Below are positions 8,619-16,325 of a DNA stretch of 21,067 nucleotides, piece by piece (the stretch's first letter is position 1; every line of letters starts with the position of its first letter). This DNA comes from JBBTCJ01 sp038043285 (GTDB lineage: Bacteria; Planctomycetota; Phycisphaerae; UBA1845): assembly GCA_038043285.1 (NCBI GenBank), contig JBBTCJ010000141.1:1-21067 (forward strand), written 5' to 3'. Below the pieces are notes generated by a model, which had not been told where the DNA came from, ran no database searches, and worked only from the letters and a program-made list of their open reading frames with translations. Both the position numbers and the translations under genes were made by a program.

Positions 8619-9710
8619 ATGACGGGTCAGTTGACCATCTTGGTGGTTGCGTCGGCTGCGCTCTTGGCGCTGGCGCTGAGCGGGTGGTGGCGCGCGCTGC
8701 TTTACCCGCTTACCATTCGGCCTTCTCGCCTGACCGTTTCCCGACAGCGACTATTGGTTCGTGAGCCTGCGGACGTCAACCGGATCAACTTGATTCTTGG
8801 TTCGTTCGCCCGCGGGTTCAATCGTTGCATTACGGGTGCGTCCGCCGAGTGCTGGCGAGAGTATTGCGCCTCGCTGCCGTCGTTGCTGCGACCGTTTGCT
8901 CACGAAGGCGCGGCGATGGGCCATATCGCTCGTCGAATGGGGCGCTACGCCGCTGATCGTTTCGAACGGGAGATCGTGAAGCCGGGACCGGAGTTCCGTT
9001 ACCTGTACTACGTGGGTCTTGGCTTCTGGGCGGGGATGCGGGGCTACTCGGCGGAGCGCATGACCAAGCTGGTGGGCGGGTTGGATCGGCTGCACCGCTT
9101 TCTGTGCTTCGACGGTTACGGGTTTTCGCAGGCGTTCTTCCATTACCGGCGCGACCCGTCGCGGCTTGGCCGGCTCGACTTGTTTGCGGGTTACGCGTGC
9201 AACGCTGCGTACCAGGGTGTGGGGCGGGCGTTCTATTTCCTGTTCATGGATGAGCCGGACCGGATCGTCGAGCATCTTCGGCGGCTCGGTGACCATGCGG
9301 CTGACGCCGCCGCCGGGGTCGGACTGGCGGCGTTTTTCGTGAACCCGGATCGCTTGCATAAGGCGCGGCTCGTCGCGGAACGAATTCCCGCGGACCTGAG
9401 GCCGCATTTCCATCTGGGAATGTGCTTCGGCGCCAAGGCGCGAGCGATCAACGACGTCGAGGAGTTCGAGCGAAACATAGGGCTGATTCCGAAGTTCGAG
9501 GCGGACGCCGTCCACGCCGCCGTTCGTGAATGCGATCGCGTCGAGCTTTTGGTGCGGTCGGAGAAACGCGACGACGGCTACGCCGAATGGCGTGCCCGGG
9601 TCACCGCCTGGATGGTCGATCACATTGAATATCCGCTCGCGGGGGTGCGGGCGAAAGCGGTCGGCGGGGCGGCGCCATCCGCGCGTTCGGTGAGTCACTT
9701 GCGTACGTGA
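8619..9710 (+). CDS. DUF1702-like protein of a ketosynthase/ACP locus
   Basis: A 363-residue protein with one N-terminal membrane helix (about residues 6-28) and a long, otherwise soluble body. I recognise a DUF1702-like pattern from memory: F-x-x-G-F-N (63-68), FAHEGAAMG (93-101), YYVGLGFWAGMR (130-141), FDGYGFSQAFF (164-174), YQGVGRA (198-204), GVGLAAFFV (233-241) and FGAKAR (270-275). DUF1702 proteins are known from enediyne and other polyketide-type clusters, where their biochemical role is unsettled; many Gly, Tyr and His residues are conserved. An ATG 37 codons into the open frame was chosen because the upstream part has no domain. It is 36 bp before the ACP, consistent with one operon, and divergent from the exporter. 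Confidence 0.7.
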   Translation: MTGQLTILVVASAALLALALSGWWRALLYPLTIRPSRLTVSRQRLLVREPADVNRINLILGSFARGFNRCITGASAECWREYCASLPSLLRPFAHEGAAMGHIARRMGRYAADRFEREIVKPGPEFRYLYYVGLGFWAGMRGYSAERMTKLVGGLDRLHRFLCFDGYGFSQAFFHYRRDPSRLGRLDLFAGYACNAAYQGVGRAFYFLFMDEPDRIVEHLRRLGDHAADAAAGVGLAAFFVNPDRLHKARLVAERIPADLRPHFHLGMCFGAKARAINDVEEFERNIGLIPKFEADAVHAAVRECDRVELLVRSEKRDDGYAEWRARVTAWMVDHIEYPLAGVRAKAVGGAAPSARSVSHLRT

Positions 9711-9733
9711 GTCGGGGGGTCATCCGCGGACAT

Positions 9734-9740
9734 GGGGAGG
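9734..9740 (+). promoter_or_regulatory. Strong Shine-Dalgarno site that fixes the ACP start
   Basis: GGGGAGG lies six bases before the ATG at 9747. It overlaps the alternative upstream ATG at 9732, which therefore is unlikely to be used. Confidence 0.6.
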
Positions 9741-9746
9741 TACGGC

Positions 9747-9995
9747 ATGGGTGGATACGATGGGGCGCGACAGGAGATCCTGGAATGGTTGGCGGACACG
9801 CTGAAGGTCCAGGTGAACGACATCGACTTGACCAAGCCGCTCAACGAGATCGGCTTGGATTCTCTCGACGCGGTCCACATGATCGCAACGGTCGAGTCCA
9901 TCATTCGCCACGAGCTGCCGGAGGACGTCATCCGACGGGCGACCTGCCTCAACGACATCTTCGCCATGATGCGGGACAAGATGGCTGCGGCATGA
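9747..9995 (+). CDS. Acyl carrier protein
   Basis: An 82-residue acidic helical protein. The 4'-phosphopantetheine attachment site is Ser39 in the canonical GLDSLDAVHM (36-45), preceded by LNEIG and followed by the usual helix II/III pattern ending in IFAMMRDKM. Length and motif fit a discrete type II ACP that carries acyl or polyketide intermediates as thioesters for the adjacent ketosynthases. I start it at the second of two in-frame ATGs because GGGGAGG (9734-9740) sits six bases upstream of it, inside the codons that the longer version would need. Its stop overlaps the start of a 20-codon ORF leading to ketosynthase 1. It is probably not the housekeeping FAS ACP, as no fab genes other than the ketosynthases are next to it. 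Confidence 0.9.
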   Translation: MGGYDGARQEILEWLADTLKVQVNDIDLTKPLNEIGLDSLDAVHMIATVESIIRHELPEDVIRRATCLNDIFAMMRDKMAAA

Positions 9996-10054
9996 CGTCG
10001 AGTCCTGATCTTCGTCGCCCACGGGCGGTCGGCTGCCGCGACGGATTCCCTTGA
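9992..10054 (+). other. 20-codon ORF bridging ACP and ketosynthase 1 (possible coupling ORF)
   Basis: An ATG overlaps the ACP stop (ATGA, 9992-9995). The frame runs 20 codons and ends in a TGA whose first base is the second base of the TTG start of ketosynthase 1 (TTGA, 10051-10054). Its peptide is Arg/Pro-rich with no recognisable domain. Ribosomes finishing the ACP could reinitiate here and be delivered to the weakly initiated TTG. It may equally be chance, since 20 open codons are not unusual in GC-rich DNA. Confidence 0.25.
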
Positions 10055-11271
10055 ACAACGACGTGGTCATCACCGGCGTGGGGGTGGTTTCGCCGATCGG
10101 TGTCGGTGAAACAGCCTTCTGGTCCGCGTTGTGCGCCGGTCGCGCTGCGTCGGCGACGGTCCGCGGAATGGGCGTCGGGGAATTGTCCCGGCGCAACGCC
10201 TGCCAGGTTCCTGAGGGGTCGAGTTGCGATCGCGGCAACGGAAGCGCTGGGGGGGCGACGGGAGTCCCCGGGCGGGCGGCTTGCCTCGCCCTGGATGCGA
10301 CCAGGCAGGCGATCACGGACGCGGGGCTTTCCCCGGACGAACTTGCCGCAGTTCCTGCGCATCGTTTGTCGCTTCTGGCCGGAACGACGATGGGGGAAAC
10401 GGAGTTCATTGAAAACCAATTGGGGGCGAAGTCGGAAGACTGGCTGTCGAATCGGCATGTCGCCGAGATTCTCGCCGGTCAACCGGGGTCGATCTCCCGG
10501 AACGTCGCCAATGGACTAGGCCTGCGGGGTCGGGCGGTGGACCTCTACGGGGCCTGCGCCGCCGGCAACATGGCCCTGGCGGAGGCGAGGCGGCAGCTTC
10601 TCGACGGGCGGTGTGACTTGGCGATCGCCGGCGGGGCAGACGGCTTCAGTCGGCTGGCGTTCCTGGGCTTCATGCGGCTGCGGGTTATGTCCGAGGGCGT
10701 CTGCCGACCGTTTGACGAACGCCGCGATGGTTTGCTTGTCGGCGAAGGCGCGGGCATGTTCGTGCTCGAACGTGAATCGACGGCCAAGGCCCGCGGGGCG
10801 AGGATCAGGGCACGATTGATCGGGGCCGCCAATGCCTGCGAAGACTATCACCCCACCCGGCCGCATCCCCAGGGCGACGGTCTTGCGCGGGCGATTCAAA
10901 CCGCTCTCGTGGAGGCGGACCTTCGACCGGCCGACGTCGACTATGTGTGTGCCCACGGCACGGGGACTCCGCAAAACGACGCCATCGAAGTTGTGGTCAT
11001 GAACACCAACCTGCACCCCGGTACGCCGTTCAGTTCGATCAAGGCGCTGACCGGTCACACCATGGGCGCGGCGGCCGCGTTGGAGGCCGCTGCCTGCGTG
11101 TTGAGTTTGCAGAACCAGATGCTGATTCCCACCTGGAACCTGGAAGACGTTCTTAAGCCGTGCCATCTAGAGGGACTTAAGGGCGGAACGCGCCCGGCGC
11201 GGGTTCGGGTGGCGATGAACAACTCCGCGGGCTTCGGGGGCTACAACAGCAGCGTCATCCTGGCGGCGTAG
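10051..11271 (+). CDS. Ketosynthase 1, FabF-like beta-ketoacyl-ACP synthase
   Basis: A 406-residue thiolase-fold condensing enzyme that extends ACP-bound acyl chains with malonyl-ACP. It has the full active site: nucleophile Cys169 in YGACAAGN, His302 in CAHGTGTPQND and His336 in KALTGHTMGAA, with Lys331 in place. The N-terminal VVITGVGVVSPIG (5-17) and the GEGAGMFVLE strand (231-240) are family hallmarks. The start is a TTG: it is the only plausible codon just before the first strand, and a stop lies 45 bases upstream in frame. The nearest Shine-Dalgarno-like bases (ACGGA) are weak, so coupling to the ACP is likely. A short Gly/Ala-rich insert follows residue 60. Compared with ketosynthase 2 it looks closer to ordinary FabF. 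Confidence 0.9.
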   Translation: MNNDVVITGVGVVSPIGVGETAFWSALCAGRAASATVRGMGVGELSRRNACQVPEGSSCDRGNGSAGGATGVPGRAACLALDATRQAITDAGLSPDELAAVPAHRLSLLAGTTMGETEFIENQLGAKSEDWLSNRHVAEILAGQPGSISRNVANGLGLRGRAVDLYGACAAGNMALAEARRQLLDGRCDLAIAGGADGFSRLAFLGFMRLRVMSEGVCRPFDERRDGLLVGEGAGMFVLERESTAKARGARIRARLIGAANACEDYHPTRPHPQGDGLARAIQTALVEADLRPADVDYVCAHGTGTPQNDAIEVVVMNTNLHPGTPFSSIKALTGHTMGAAAALEAAACVLSLQNQMLIPTWNLEDVLKPCHLEGLKGGTRPARVRVAMNNSAGFGGYNSSVILAA

Positions 11272-11375
11272 GTTGGGGTGGCCCACTGAGAAACGGTGCC
11301 GAGGAGGCGTCTGCCGCAACCTCTTTGACGCAGGCCGCTGTCATCCGGTTCGTTACTCGCTAAGATGCCCGCTTC

Positions 11376-12659
11376 ATGACCGGGCAGGAGCGAATCTACG
11401 TCACGGGTCTGGGCGCGGTCACGGCACTGGGCGTGGGGTGCGAGTCGTTGTGGCGGGCCCTCTGTCAGGGGAAGACCGTCGCGCGAATACGCTCGCTGAC
11501 CGTTGACCTGGGGCGGACGGTCGATGTGCCGGTGGTGTCCATGCCCGACGCGTCGCAGGTCGTGGGGTTGGACAAGCATCTATCTTTTCTTGCGGAGCAA
11601 GGCTGCAACGGATGCCGCGATCTGGCCTACTCGCTGTTGGCCATGGAGTTGGCTTTCGCGGAGGCGGGGCTTGATCCCGCGGAGTCGGGTGGCGCCACGG
11701 GGTTGGTGCAGGCCTTCGAGGCGCCGGGGGTGGAGCGGACGGTTGCCCGGTTGTTTGAGTTGATGACCATGCCGCCGCCGACGGACGGTCCGCCGCCGGT
11801 CTATGAGTTGCTCGCACCGCAATTCTATCACATGCAGCCGTTCCTCTTTCTGCATCTTGCGGGCAAGGCGTTCTCGCTTCGCGGGTTTTCTACGAGCGTT
11901 CACAACGCCTGTTCATCGGGTGCGTTTGGGATCGAAATCGCGGCGGAGTTGATCCGTTCGCGACAGCTGGATCGTGCGATCGTTGTCGGCGGGGAGTCCT
12001 TCGACACCGGCGTGCGCTTGGAGTGGTTTCGTCGACTGGGGCTTTACGCGGAGAGGGCGGACGCCATGCGGCCTTTCGACGCGGCCTCGTCCGGTTTTTA
12101 CGTCGGCGAGGGGGCCGCCGCCATCCTGCTTGAATCCGAGGCCAGTGCGCATCGCCGGACGGCCCCCGTTTTGGCTGAATACGTGAGCGGGGCGTTCACT
12201 CACCAGGCGTGGAAGCAGACCATCCCCGACGTTCGTTCGGCGAGGTTGGCAAGTGTCATCACTTCGGCACTATCCAAGGCGAAAACGAGGATCTCGGACG
12301 TGGATCTCGTCGTACCTCATGGGGCGGGCACGCAGTTGTCTGACGGTTACGAAGCCCATTGCCTGGCCGAAGCAATCGCCGACGGCGGGGCGAACGTGGA
12401 CGTGCGCTCGGCGGCGTCGGCGGTCTTCAAACCGTACGTCGGTCACATGTTGGCGGCTAGTGGCCTGATCGACACGGTTTGCGCGTTGCTGGCCATGCAA
12501 CGGGGGCAGGTTCCGCCGTTGCCGCACCCGCCGCCGACGGATTCCCGCTGGCCGCTGCCGTTTGCTTCGGGGCTTCTGACCCGCCGGCTTGACAGCCTGC
12601 TCAAGCTCTCGACGGGCTTTACGGGGCATGATGCGGCCCTGGTGTTCCGAAAGGCGTAA
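11376..12659 (+). CDS. Ketosynthase 2, divergent beta-ketoacyl synthase
   Basis: A 427-residue condensing enzyme whose triad is intact: Cys179 in VHNACSSGAFG, His315 in VPHGAGTQLSD and His357 in FKPYVGHMLAASG. N-terminal IYVTGLGAVTALG (7-19) and FYVGEGAAAILLE (241-253) fit the fold. Its active-site surroundings differ from ketosynthase 1 (HGAGT for HGTGT; GHMLAASG for GHTMGAAA). A Pro-rich insert around 132-155 is also unusual, so it probably handles a different substrate or step, or pairs with another ketosynthase. The ATG has no strong Shine-Dalgarno. Upstream, CTGTCA-17-TAAGAT (11338-11366) could be a weak separate promoter. The gene lies 104 bp after ketosynthase 1 and 19 bp short of the convergent third ketosynthase. 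Confidence 0.88.
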   Translation: MTGQERIYVTGLGAVTALGVGCESLWRALCQGKTVARIRSLTVDLGRTVDVPVVSMPDASQVVGLDKHLSFLAEQGCNGCRDLAYSLLAMELAFAEAGLDPAESGGATGLVQAFEAPGVERTVARLFELMTMPPPTDGPPPVYELLAPQFYHMQPFLFLHLAGKAFSLRGFSTSVHNACSSGAFGIEIAAELIRSRQLDRAIVVGGESFDTGVRLEWFRRLGLYAERADAMRPFDAASSGFYVGEGAAAILLESEASAHRRTAPVLAEYVSGAFTHQAWKQTIPDVRSARLASVITSALSKAKTRISDVDLVVPHGAGTQLSDGYEAHCLAEAIADGGANVDVRSAASAVFKPYVGHMLAASGLIDTVCALLAMQRGQVPPLPHPPPTDSRWPLPFASGLLTRRLDSLLKLSTGFTGHDAALVFRKA

Positions 12660-12678
12660 GCGGGGATGAGAGGAGCGC

Positions 12679-13716
12679 CTACGCCGAGGTCGGCGAGGGC
12701 ACGCGGGCATTCACAGTCACCGAATTGGTTTCGTCCAATCCGACCACGACCCGCGCTGATGCCGGCTTCCTGCCGGGGAGCGGGCTTGTCGGCTGTTCGA
12801 CAGCTCGGACTTGTACGGCCGGTGACGGGAAGTCGGTCGCCCACGGGACGGGCATTCCGTGAACCGCGCCGACTGCGGCAGCTAGCGCGGAGGCGGCCGC
12901 GGCGCCGAGCGTATCGCCGAGCCAATGTTGAATGAAGACCGCGCCGGGGCGGGCGAAGCCGGCCGTCGAGACGACGTCGACGGGATGATCGGCACCCCGG
13001 TCGTCGCCGGGATTCAGCAGCGCAAGCGGCGGGCGGGATGCGGCGCGGGGACTGTTCCCACGTTCCAGAACAAAGAAACACGCACACTCGGATGGAGACG
13101 CACCGGTTCGGCGCATTCCTTGAGCAATCGCCGACGAGTAGGTCTCCGCCCCGCCAGCCAGGACGATCGCGGCTGAACCGGAGAGCAACATCTCGGCGCC
13201 TACGAGGATCGCTTCGGCACTGGATGCGACGCCTGCGGCCAGCGTGACACTCGGCCCGCGGATGCCGAATCCGCGGGCGATCGCTCCGGCGGGGTAATTG
13301 CCGACGGTCTGCGGAAATCGGATCGGGCTGACGAATCGAGCGGATTGGTCGCGCACGTCGTTGGCGAAGTCGATCATGCCCAGCAAGCCGGCAAGTCCGC
13401 AGCCGATTGCCAGTCCCACGTCCGTTCCGCGAAGTCGATCGAGGCTCAGGCGGGCATCGGCACAGGCCGACTCGATCGCCGCCGCCGCCAACCAGGCTTG
13501 CCGGTCGCGCTGACACTCAAGCGGCACGCTGATTGCCTGGGCGAGGATCGACCCGGGCACCGACGAGAATTCTCCCTCCGGCGGAGGGTTGGGATCGATG
13601 TTCCGTGCGACGGAGAGCACCTCGCCGATGGTCCCCCCGGCGAACGGAGTAATCCACCCGCATCCGGTGAGAACGACGCTCCGCGTGATGTCCTTATCCA
13701 ATGTGTAAGACTCCAT
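12679..13716 (-). CDS. Degenerate ketosynthase-fold protein, probably non-catalytic
   Basis: A 345-residue ketosynthase homologue: VVLTGCGWITPFAG (14-27), GLAIGCG (101-107), the SVTLAAGVASSAEAIL region (156-171), VLAGGAE (185-191) and GDTLGAAAAS (267-276). None of the three catalytic residues survives. The nucleophile Cys aligns with Val163, the first His region is missing from a shortened segment (about 225-260), and the second His is replaced by Asp268. At 345 residues it is about 60-80 shorter than active relatives. It could be a chain-length-factor or KS-beta-like partner of ketosynthase 1 or 2, or a decaying paralogue. The reading frame is intact with no stop or frameshift, which favours a kept function. 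It is transcribed against the run it may serve. Confidence 0.78.
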   Translation of the reverse strand: MESYTLDKDITRSVVLTGCGWITPFAGGTIGEVLSVARNIDPNPPPEGEFSSVPGSILAQAISVPLECQRDRQAWLAAAAIESACADARLSLDRLRGTDVGLAIGCGLAGLLGMIDFANDVRDQSARFVSPIRFPQTVGNYPAGAIARGFGIRGPSVTLAAGVASSAEAILVGAEMLLSGSAAIVLAGGAETYSSAIAQGMRRTGASPSECACFFVLERGNSPRAASRPPLALLNPGDDRGADHPVDVVSTAGFARPGAVFIQHWLGDTLGAAAASALAAAVGAVHGMPVPWATDFPSPAVQVRAVEQPTSPLPGRKPASARVVVGLDETNSVTVNARVPSPTSA

Positions 13717-13873
13717 GCACCGGGCTTACGCTCGTCAGAAACTCACAGGGCTGCCGTTGGCGTGTTACTTTGAGCCGACTGAGCCTATTCACGGCGCGGC
13801 GGTGAGGATGTATCCTACACGCTGATTGGCGCGGCAACAGATCAGAAAATGGTTCCATTTTGGAGGACGTTCC

Positions 13874-14449
13874 ATGAGACTGGGAATGGCATATCGGTTG
13901 GGGCTGGTGATCGGAGCGAGCGCGTTCGGTGTGTGCGGGTGCACGGCCTCGAAGGTCGATTTTTCAACGATCAAGCAGCCAGCGAGGGCGGCGGAGTTGG
14001 ACGCCTACGAGACCTTCGTGGGCAACTGGACCTGGGAAGCGGAGATGCACAACGCGGCTGACGCCAACAAGAAGTGGACCGGAACCGCGGACTGGGCCTG
14101 GGCGCTGGACAAGCGCTGTCTGCGCGGCAACATGACTTCCAAGAGCGGCAGCGCAAGCTTTGACGCATCGGGCGTTTGGAGTTGGCATCCCAAGTCGAAG
14201 AAGTACATCTGGTGGATGTTCAACAACTGGGGGTATCCGCAGCAGGGCACGGCTCGTTACGATGCCGCGAAGCAGAGTTGGAAGATGGATTACGAAAGCG
14301 TCGGCCTGGACGGGACGGCGAGCCATGGCGTTTATGAAATGCGCGTCGTCGACAAGGATACCCTGGAGTGGCGGGCGGACGAGTGGACCGACGCCCTGCA
14401 CACGGTCAAGAAGCTGGAGATGGCCGGGACGTACAAGCGGAAGAAGTAG
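13874..14449 (+). CDS. Lipoprotein with DUF1579-like beta domain
   Basis: A 191-residue protein with a lipoprotein signal: short charged start, hydrophobic stretch (about residues 8-20) and a lipobox ending in VCGC, with Cys23 as the likely lipidated residue. The mature part starts FVGNWTWEAEM and continues with alternating strands rich in Trp and Tyr (WSWHPKSKKYIWWMF; YDAAKQSWKMDYES; MRVVDKDTLEWRADEW). This pattern resembles DUF1579/lipocalin-like domains whose function is unknown; the assignment is from memory and moderate. GGAGG at 13862-13866 lies seven bases before this ATG, so the longer open frame starting at 13826 is rejected. It would sit at the periplasmic face of a membrane. Confidence 0.75.
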   Translation: MRLGMAYRLGLVIGASAFGVCGCTASKVDFSTIKQPARAAELDAYETFVGNWTWEAEMHNAADANKKWTGTADWAWALDKRCLRGNMTSKSGSASFDASGVWSWHPKSKKYIWWMFNNWGYPQQGTARYDAAKQSWKMDYESVGLDGTASHGVYEMRVVDKDTLEWRADEWTDALHTVKKLEMAGTYKRKK

Positions 14450-14477
14450 TCGCCTATAGCGTTTTCGGTTTTTGCGC

Positions 14478-14546
14478 AGCGTCGCCCTTCCTGGGCGGCG
14501 CGGCTCTTGATGCTGAGGCACCGCGCCGCGGATAAACCGCGACGCT
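14478..14546. repeat. Large GC-rich inverted repeat between convergent genes
   Basis: The outer arms AGCGTCGC (14478-14485) and GCGACGCT (14539-14546) pair perfectly. So do the inner arms GCGGCGCGG (14495-14503) and CCGCGCCGC (14521-14529), around a 17-base loop. It lies between the convergent lipoprotein and corA genes, so it may stop transcription from both sides. Neither side has a proper T-run, only mixed A/T-rich bases (TTTTCGGTTTTT at 14462-14473). It could also be a dispersed palindromic element. Confidence 0.5.
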
Positions 14547-14583
14547 ACACGAAAAAGAGAACTGCTCTAAAGCCGAACGGCGT

Positions 14584-15558
14584 TTACAGCCAGCGTTTCC
14601 ATCGGAAGGCGAGCAGCATTCCGGCGGAGAGCGTGACCATCGCGGCGATGACGAACCAGAAGCTCAGCGGGTGCTCCGGTGGAGGCCAAAGCGGCAGGTT
14701 CATGCCGTAAATCCCGGTTACCAGGGTGAGCGGCAGCAGGATCGTCGCGAACACCGACAGCAGCTTCGTCGTCTGGTTGAGTCGATTGGTCAGCGACGTG
14801 TGATAGTTGTCGTGAATGGACTTGAGCAACTCGCGCTGCGCCTCGACGGATTCGAGCACCTCGGTGAGGTGGTCGCGAACGTGCGAAAAACGCGTCTGCA
14901 GCGTGTTGGAAATGTAGTCGTACTCGCCTCGCGCAAGCGGGATGAGCAGGTCGCGTTGGGCGGCCGCCAGTCGCCGCAGGTCCACCAGGTTGCGGCGCAG
15001 CTCCGCCGCCTGCTCAAGAACCGCGCCATCGGGCGTGGCGGCTAAGGATTCCTCTTCTAACTGGTCCAGCCGCTCGTCGTAGCTCTCCACGACGAGGGCA
15101 TACTTATCGATGACCGAGTCCATGATGCTGTAGAGCAGGAAATCGACGCCGCGGACCATCAACTGCGCCCCGTGGCGGCGGCAGCGTTCGCGCATGGCGT
15201 GGATCGAGCGAAGCGGTTCCGTGTGGGCCGTAAGAAGGAAACGCGGACCGCAATAAGCCGCCAGCTTCCGCGGGATCATTTCGGAGGCGTTCTCCGCGCC
15301 GAACATCCCATAGGTGACGAGGAAGACGTAGTCGTCGAACTCATCGATCCGGGGACGCTGGTCGCCGCTGATGCAGTCTTCCAGGGTGTCGGGATCCAGA
15401 TGGAACACCCGGCCCAGGAACTGAATCTCCGTTTGCGTCGGGCCTTCGAGGTCGATCCATAGCGACATTCCGTCCGACGCCCAGGCTTGCTCGATCTCGG
15501 TGAGCGATTCGAACTCGACCGTCTCGCCCGATGGGCGGTGTGCCAGGGCAAACACCAT
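14584..15558 (-). CDS. corA: CorA-family Mg2+/Co2+ channel
   Basis: A 324-residue 2-TM-GxN channel subunit expected to form a pentamer that lets Mg2+ in. The N-terminal two thirds are the cytoplasmic funnel, including LWIDLEGP, then a long acidic-basic helix (about 160-270). The first membrane helix ends in the signature TGIYGMN, the selectivity-filter motif, followed by LPLWPPPEHP, and the second (FWFVIAAMVTLSAGML) is followed by the basic tail KRW. Family length fits. A TTG two codons upstream also opens the frame, but I chose the ATG (15556-15558) because GGGGA lies about six bases before it. It stands alone on its strand. Confidence 0.92.
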   Translation of the reverse strand: MVFALAHRPSGETVEFESLTEIEQAWASDGMSLWIDLEGPTQTEIQFLGRVFHLDPDTLEDCISGDQRPRIDEFDDYVFLVTYGMFGAENASEMIPRKLAAYCGPRFLLTAHTEPLRSIHAMRERCRRHGAQLMVRGVDFLLYSIMDSVIDKYALVVESYDERLDQLEEESLAATPDGAVLEQAAELRRNLVDLRRLAAAQRDLLIPLARGEYDYISNTLQTRFSHVRDHLTEVLESVEAQRELLKSIHDNYHTSLTNRLNQTTKLLSVFATILLPLTLVTGIYGMNLPLWPPPEHPLSFWFVIAAMVTLSAGMLLAFRWKRWL

Positions 15559-15977
15559 AAGCAATCCCCATGTCCGGCGCCAGGGCGCCTCTGAAAACGC
15601 CCGGTTCGCGCGGAGCGGTCAGGGTATTCTGAACCGGCTCCGCGATTCCGCAATGCCTAGCGTCTTTCCTCCCCTGTGGATCCTGCCGGTCGGAACGGGC
15701 GCGCAGGCTGAAGCCCGCAGAGCAGATCCGGCACTCCCTGCCGTTCAAGGGTCAACGTCCGCTTGATCGGCCAACCTGCCTGGCGACGCATCGAGCGCCC
15801 CACGGAAGGACCGGTATGCCCCATTGACCGCGCAAGCGGTGAACTCTGCCGGCTTTGCCGAGTCGGCACAGGCCGCTCGACGGATCGTCTGCGTTGCGAT
15901 CCGTGGGGGGGTTAGCGGACCGTGCGGCGACGTGGGTCCGCGGAACGCCGGTGGCCACCGTACCGGCGGGGGGAAAC
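15559..15977. other. Intergenic region between divergent corA and small lipoprotein
   Basis: This 419-bp stretch has no credible gene. It contains an 8-bp hairpin just upstream of corA (listed separately) and a GCAGGCT-GA-AGCCCGC near-palindrome (15702-15718). The latter resembles the AGGCTGAAGCCT palindromes I associate, unverified, with planctomycete intergenic DNA. A T-rich promoter was not found on either strand. Confidence 0.4.
15609..15644. repeat. Inverted repeat upstream of corA
   Basis: CGCGGAGC (15609-15616) pairs perfectly with GCTCCGCG (15637-15644), and the flanking GGT/ACC of the loop can extend the stem past one bulged base. It starts 51 bp before the corA ATG on the minus strand, so it is either a 5'-UTR structure or an operator-like site. 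It shares only short words with the 62-bp palindrome at 8287. Confidence 0.4.
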
Positions 15978-16325
15978 ATGCACTCACGAAGAATCTACAC
16001 CGTTTGCCGCCATCGCGCGACGCTTTGGGCCCTGCTTGCCGGCACGCTTGGCATGACGGTCAGTGGATGCTGTGCGCGCCGCGCCGCTCAGATTCGGTTG
16101 GAGCGGCCGACGACCGGAGGCCTCATCTTCAACCCCGAGTGGAACGTTGCGGAATCAGTGCTTAACGCACGAAACGACTGGCCGACCGCGTCCGGCCCAA
16201 GCCGCTTCGCCGAGGGGACTGAGTTCCGTGAGTTCGTCGTGGACCGCCAAGGACGCTTCGGTCAGAACGCGGACTTCTACTATCGTCGCTACGAATCTGT
16301 CCGAACCGGCCAAGACCGACGATAG
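15978..16325 (+). CDS. Small putative lipoprotein, unknown function
   Basis: A 115-residue protein I do not recognise. It has a basic start (MHSRR), a hydrophobic core (LWALLAGTLGMTV, residues 16-28) and a clean lipobox, VSGC, with Cys31 as the lipid attachment site. The mature region is Arg-rich and predicted soluble, with no known motif; it ends in aromatic and charged residues (FYYRRYESVRTG). The start is set by a GGGGGGAA stretch about four bases before the ATG; the longer open frame upstream is domain-free. It lies 200 bp before ribH on the same strand, with no evidence for a functional link. Confidence 0.65.
   Translation: MHSRRIYTVCRHRATLWALLAGTLGMTVSGCCARRAAQIRLERPTTGGLIFNPEWNVAESVLNARNDWPTASGPSRFAEGTEFREFVVDRQGRFGQNADFYYRRYESVRTGQDRR

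Noticed and set aside
12443..13516. 357-residue minus-strand open frame overlapping ketosynthase 2 and the third ketosynthase
   Set aside because: The translation is Arg/Pro-rich with no motif, and it lies in another frame of two clear ketosynthase-fold genes; typical of shadow frames in GC-rich DNA.
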